Assembly: GCA_958348565.1 (NCBI GenBank)
Contig: CATVZP010000015.1
Location: 1-32,005 of the forward strand
Length of the DNA: 32,005 nucleotides
Direction of reading: 5' to 3'
DNA from: an uncultured Collinsella sp.
GTDB taxonomy: Bacteria; Actinomycetota; Coriobacteriia; Coriobacteriales; Coriobacteriaceae
Shown: piece by piece, positions 29,278 through 32,005 of the stretch
Layout of the letters: every line of letters begins with the position of its first letter
Numbering within the stretch: the first letter of the stretch is position 1
The notes under the pieces: model-generated
Seen by the model: the letters and a program-made list of their open reading frames with translations, nothing else
Told to the model about the DNA's origin: nothing
Databases searched by the model: none
Made by a program: the position numbers and the translations under genes

Positions 29278-29309
29278 GGCGCTGGGCCGTGTGGCTCAGC
29301 GCCTTTTTT
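29278..29309 (+). terminator. Rho-independent terminator after eno
   Basis: An 11-bp stem (GGCGCTGGGCC / GGCTCAGCGCC, one G-T pair) with a GTGT loop and six T residues. Confidence 0.92.
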
Positions 29310-29348
29310 ATGTCGAGCAAAGGCTGGCGAAGGCGGTGCGGGCGCTCG

Positions 29349-29357
29349 TGCTATAAC
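29349..29357 (+). promoter_or_regulatory. Extended -10 promoter candidate for the FtsB-like gene
   Basis: TG-C-TATAAC lies 43 nt before the start codon and after the eno terminator. No clear -35 was seen. Confidence 0.4.
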
Positions 29358-29400
29358 TAAAGGACTTAGCGCAAACAAACCTCAACCGCACAAGGCGCAC

Positions 29401-30171
29401 ATGGATCAGATTTACGACAACAGGTACTATTCCGCCGGTTCGCGTGAGCCGTCGTCTCGTCGTGCGCATTCGGTGCAGCTTGGCGGGCCCGATTATACGG
29501 GCGCTGCCCGTCCCACGCATCGCACGGCAGGCAATTCGGACTCCCATGCTCAAATGAATATGTCGACGGACCGCCCGTCACGTTCGGCGCGCCCGACGCA
29601 TGCTTCGCGTACGCAGCGCCCCTCGGCTCAAACGCACGAAAAGTCGACCAGGCCCTCAAGCCGTCTTTCCGGCTCGGACTTTATGCACTACGCCAACGAC
29701 AACGCAGTGGTCAAGGCAATTTACGACTTTACCCACGGTCCTCAGCGAGGGCTATTCATCGGCATTGTCGTTGCCCTGGTGCTCGTGAGCCTGTATTTCC
29801 CTGTGCGCGATCTGTACGTGGCAAAGCGTTCGAGCGATATCTTGGCCAAGCAGGTCGAGATTCGTCAGCAATACAATGATGAGCTGCAAAAAAGCGTCGA
29901 CAAACTGCTCTCGGAGGAGGGCATTAAGGACGCGGCGTCCGAGGACCTGGGCCTGGTGATGCCCGGCGAGACCAAGATTGACGTGCTGGGTCTGGATGAC
30001 GATTCAGATTCGTCTTCGAGCAAGAAGTCGTCGAACGCCAAGAAGGCCAGCGAAGTTGCCAAGGAAATCGAAGAAGTCGGTAAGGACGCGCCGTGGTACA
30101 TCCAGGCGCTCGACATGCTGTTTGGATTTAACGGCGTCGAGGGCCAGACGGTCGCGTCCAGCGGCGAGTAG
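29401..30171 (+). CDS. FtsB/DivIC-family septum formation initiator protein
   Basis: 256 residues. A basic, Ser/Arg/Pro/Thr-rich, probably disordered cytoplasmic N-terminus of about 115 residues is followed by one membrane segment ('GLFIGIVVALVLVSLYFPV', about 117-136). A short coiled coil ('SSDILAKQVEIRQQYNDELQKSVDKLL') follows, and then 'EEGIKDAASEDLGLVMPGE', the usual end of the DivIC domain. A Ser/Lys/Glu-rich tail extends about 70 residues further. This type-II membrane protein belongs to the FtsB-FtsL-FtsQ divisome subcomplex. The order eno, ftsB/divIC, ppx is conserved in actinobacteria. ATG 29401 has only a weak ribosome site (AAGGCG), and upstream in-frame codons cover the eno terminator. 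Confidence 0.82.
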   Translation: MDQIYDNRYYSAGSREPSSRRAHSVQLGGPDYTGAARPTHRTAGNSDSHAQMNMSTDRPSRSARPTHASRTQRPSAQTHEKSTRPSSRLSGSDFMHYANDNAVVKAIYDFTHGPQRGLFIGIVVALVLVSLYFPVRDLYVAKRSSDILAKQVEIRQQYNDELQKSVDKLLSEEGIKDAASEDLGLVMPGETKIDVLGLDDDSDSSSSKKSSNAKKASEVAKEIEEVGKDAPWYIQALDMLFGFNGVEGQTVASSGE

Positions 30172-30199
30172 GCGAATAGCGCCCGGAGGGGAGCCCGCA

Positions 30200-31201
30200 A
30201 TGGCAGATTGCAAACGATATAAGGTGGCCGCGATCGACCTGGGAACGGTGTCGTCGCGACTGGTGCTGGCGCAGGTCGAGGGCGGGGCGATCGTGGAATC
30301 GTCCAAGCATACCGAGATTACCGATCTGGGCGAGGGCGTCGACGCGACGGGCCGCTTTTGCGAGGCGGCGGTCGAGCGCGTGCTCGCTGCATGCCGCATG
30401 TTTGTGGACGAGGCGCGTGCCTTTGGGGCCGCGTGCATTTGCACCACATGCACGAGCGCCGCGCGCGATGCATCCAATGCCGCCCTGCTGCTGGACGGCC
30501 TGCGTAAGCTGGGGCTCGAACCGCAGGTGATTCCGGGCGAGGTCGAGGCGCGCCTGACGTTTTTTGGCGTGGCGCACGACTTTGCCGGCGAGCGCATCAT
30601 TGTTGCCGATTCGGGCGGCGGATCCACGGAACTCGCGACGGGTGTGTACGCACCGGAGCGTGGGGTCTTCGCGCTGGAGGGTACGCGTTCGCTGGACATC
30701 GGTTGTCGCCGCGTGACGGAGCGGTTTTTCTCGGCACTGCCGCCTGCGGACGGCGAGCTTGCTGCCGCTGCCAACTGGGCGGGCGAGCAGTTCGCCGCCT
30801 ATTTTGAGGGCCTGCCGAGCAATTTTGAGCGTGCAGAGCGCCTGGTCGCGGTGGGTGGCACCGTCACCACTCTCGTGGCGCTGGTTCACGAGCTGGAGCC
30901 GTATGATTCGAGCTTCGTGCACCTGCGCGAGCTTTCGCTGGAGCAGGTCTCGGCCGCTATCGAGCGCATGTCTGTGTTGGACGCGGACGGCATCGCCGCG
31001 CTACCGGGTGTACAGCCCAAACGCGCGGGCGTGATCTTGGCTGGCGCCGTGGTGATTCGCGAGCTCATGCGTGCCGGCGGCTACAAGACGCTCACCGTAA
31101 GCGAGAATAGCCTACTCGCCGGTATGGCCGCCACCATCAACGAGACTCTCGACGGTACGACTCCCACCATCGCCTGGACCCCGAGTCTGAGCGCTCTTTA
31201 A
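30200..31201 (+). CDS. ppx: Exopolyphosphatase, Ppx/GppA family
   Basis: 333 residues, ASKHA-fold phosphatase of the short actinobacterial Ppx type. Phosphate-binding loops are 'VAAIDLGTVSSRLVLAQV' (usually DLGTNS; here Val replaces Asn) and 'IIVADSGGGSTELATG', and 'VAVGGTVTTLVAL' follows. It removes terminal phosphate from polyphosphate, or from pppGpp in GppA relatives. GGAGGGGAG precedes ATG 30200. It follows the FtsB-like gene by 28 nt, so the two are likely co-transcribed. Confidence 0.9.
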   Translation: MADCKRYKVAAIDLGTVSSRLVLAQVEGGAIVESSKHTEITDLGEGVDATGRFCEAAVERVLAACRMFVDEARAFGAACICTTCTSAARDASNAALLLDGLRKLGLEPQVIPGEVEARLTFFGVAHDFAGERIIVADSGGGSTELATGVYAPERGVFALEGTRSLDIGCRRVTERFFSALPPADGELAAAANWAGEQFAAYFEGLPSNFERAERLVAVGGTVTTLVALVHELEPYDSSFVHLRELSLEQVSAAIERMSVLDADGIAALPGVQPKRAGVILAGAVVIRELMRAGGYKTLTVSENSLLAGMAATINETLDGTTPTIAWTPSLSAL

Positions 31202-31214
31202 CCGTCTCCCTCTG

Positions 31215-31281
31215 AGTTGCGGTGAAATAGTTCCTAAATGGGCCGGTAAACGGCCAAAACAGGAACTATTCCACCGCAACT
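31215..31281. repeat. Nested inverted repeat after ppx
   Basis: Arms of 21 nt (31215-31235 and 31261-31281; AGTTGCGGTG at the outer end) pair with one mismatch. The centre holds a second hairpin, GGCCG-gtaaa-CGGCC (31241-31255). No T-run follows. It may serve as a ppx end signal, but its organisation is like the other intergenic repeats here. Confidence 0.8.
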
Positions 31282-31300
31282 TAAAGCCCCACCGGCATCC

Positions 31301-31339
31301 AAAAGAAACGAGCCCGCATCCCCGGGGGACACGGGCCCG
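31301..31339 (-). terminator. Terminator of the tRNA-Leu gene
   Basis: On the minus strand CGGGCCCG pairs with CGGGCTCG (one G-T pair), followed by TTTCTTTT, 12 nt past the tRNA 3' end. Confidence 0.75.
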
Positions 31340-31350
31340 TAAAAGCCAAA

Positions 31351-31435
31351 TGGTAGGGGCGGTGGGACTCGAACCCACAATCCTTGCGGCGAGAGATTTT
31401 AAGTCTCCTGCGTATGCCAATTCCGCCACGCCCCC
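31351..31435 (-). tRNA. tRNA-Leu (anticodon UAA)
   Basis: 85 nt on the minus strand, class II with a long variable arm. The acceptor GGGGGCG pairs with CGCCCCT (terminal G-T), followed by discriminator A and an encoded CCA. The D-loop is 'GGCGGAATTGGCATACGC'. The anticodon stem GAGA/TCTC holds loop CTTAAAA, giving anticodon TAA. The T-arm is GTGGGTTCGAGTCCCAC. It reads UUA codons, rare in this G/C-rich genome. Confidence 0.97.
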
Positions 31436-31466
31436 GTGAGACTAGAAGTCTAGCATAAGCCGTCCG

Positions 31467-32005
31467 TTACGCGTTGACGGCCATCGAGTGTTGGCCCGAC
31501 TTCTCCAGGAACTCCTGGAACTTGGCTTCGTCGCCCTTGTTCTTGTACTGCAGGGCCAGCAGGTATTCCAGGCGGCAGCTCTTGACCTTGTCGTCACCGG
31601 CCTCCTTGAGCATGCGCTCCAGCTCGGGAATGTCGTTGTGGCGCTTCAAGATCATCGTGTCGTACATCAGCTGGCATTCGTGTGCGACTGCCTCGGCCTG
31701 ACCGCCCTCAAAGCCCTTGATCTCGTGCAGGAGCTCCTTGGATTTTTTGCGGTCCTCCTGGCCAACGTAGTAGTTAAAGGCCTTAATCACCAGGTCGACG
31801 CGCTGCATCTTGGGCAGATTGAGTCCCAGCAGCAAATCGAACATCTCGTCGGCGCGCTTGTGGTCCTCGCGCAGCAGATAGGAGTTCAGGCGCAGGTAGT
31901 CGCGGTTGTAGCGCGGGTACAGCATGCTGGTGAGTTTGCCATCGAGCAAGCGATCGAACTCGTCCCACTGCTTGGCAGCCATAAGCTGCTGCAGGCGCTT
32001 AAACG
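31467..32005 (-). CDS. Helical-repeat (TPR-like) protein, 5' end outside window
   Basis: At least 179 residues. An ATG at 31982 exists, but the frame stays open to the window edge (preceded by ...FKRLQQL) and no ribosome site lies before that ATG, so the gene most likely continues beyond the window. The protein is soluble and almost wholly helical, with paired amphipathic helices of TPR type ('LRLNSYLLREDHKRADEMFDLLLGLNLP', 'RVDLVIKAFNYYVGQEDRKKSKELLHEI', 'CRLEYLLALQYKNKGDEAKFQEFLEKSG'). It ends 'HSMAVNA'. I do not recognise a specific family. It lies upstream of, and in the same direction as, the tRNA-Leu gene. Confidence 0.75.
   Translation of the reverse strand, partial: FKRLQQLMAAKQWDEFDRLLDGKLTSMLYPRYNRDYLRLNSYLLREDHKRADEMFDLLLGLNLPKMQRVDLVIKAFNYYVGQEDRKKSKELLHEIKGFEGGQAEAVAHECQLMYDTMILKRHNDIPELERMLKEAGDDKVKSCRLEYLLALQYKNKGDEAKFQEFLEKSGQHSMAVNA

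Overview
The window looks like chromosomal DNA from a high-GC Gram-positive gut bacterium, most probably a coriobacterium such as Collinsella. The grounds are strong G/C bias at third codon positions, an actinobacterial eno / FtsB-DivIC-like / ppx cluster, a HisZ-HisG fusion, and mannose-family PTS operons with Amadori-product deglycases. The genus is an inference from gene content, not a search result.

Left half (1-15877): a large sugar-amine uptake locus. Two overlapping GntR/UTRA regulators (461-1926) precede three PTS units. Unit A (2120-7009) encodes two SIS-domain deglycase-type enzymes followed by PTS EIIA, EIIB, EIIC and EIID. Unit B (8214-9801) encodes only EIIC and EIID, in a tract identical to unit A's pair at nucleotide level. 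Unit C (11278-14957) encodes a second deglycase, whose central 880 bp are identical to unit A's copy, followed by diverged EIIA, EIIB, EIIC and EIID. A DMT-family permease separates A from B, and an MFS transporter separates B from C. A FrlC-like TIM-barrel epimerase ends the block. FrlB-type and FrlC-type enzymes beside a mannose-family PTS point to fructoselysine or glucoselysine: the PTS phosphorylates the Amadori product on entry, the deglycase splits the 6-phosphate into sugar 6-phosphate and amine, and the epimerase would feed in the C3 epimer. All three PTS promoters share a pair of GGTATYRAA boxes, one near -35 and one just after -10, which are probable operators for the GntR pair.

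Right half (16047-25482): a complete histidine pathway, with hisZ-hisG fusion, hisD, hisC, hisB, hisH, hisA, hisF, hisI and hisE on the plus strand and a PHP-family histidinol-phosphatase convergent to them on the minus strand. The operon is interrupted by three different long inverted repeats (21024-21129, 23408-23494, 24235-24568), the last resembling a MITE. Two more such repeats lie at 25606-25664 and 31215-31281.

Far right (25774-32005): an orphan LarC C-terminal-domain protein, a YfcE-type phosphodiesterase, MazG, enolase, an FtsB/DivIC-like septum protein, an exopolyphosphatase, a tRNA-Leu(UAA) on the minus strand, and the end of a minus-strand repeat-type protein cut by the window edge. 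Hairpin terminators are frequent, and several sit only 17-36 nt before the next start codon, suggesting read-through control.
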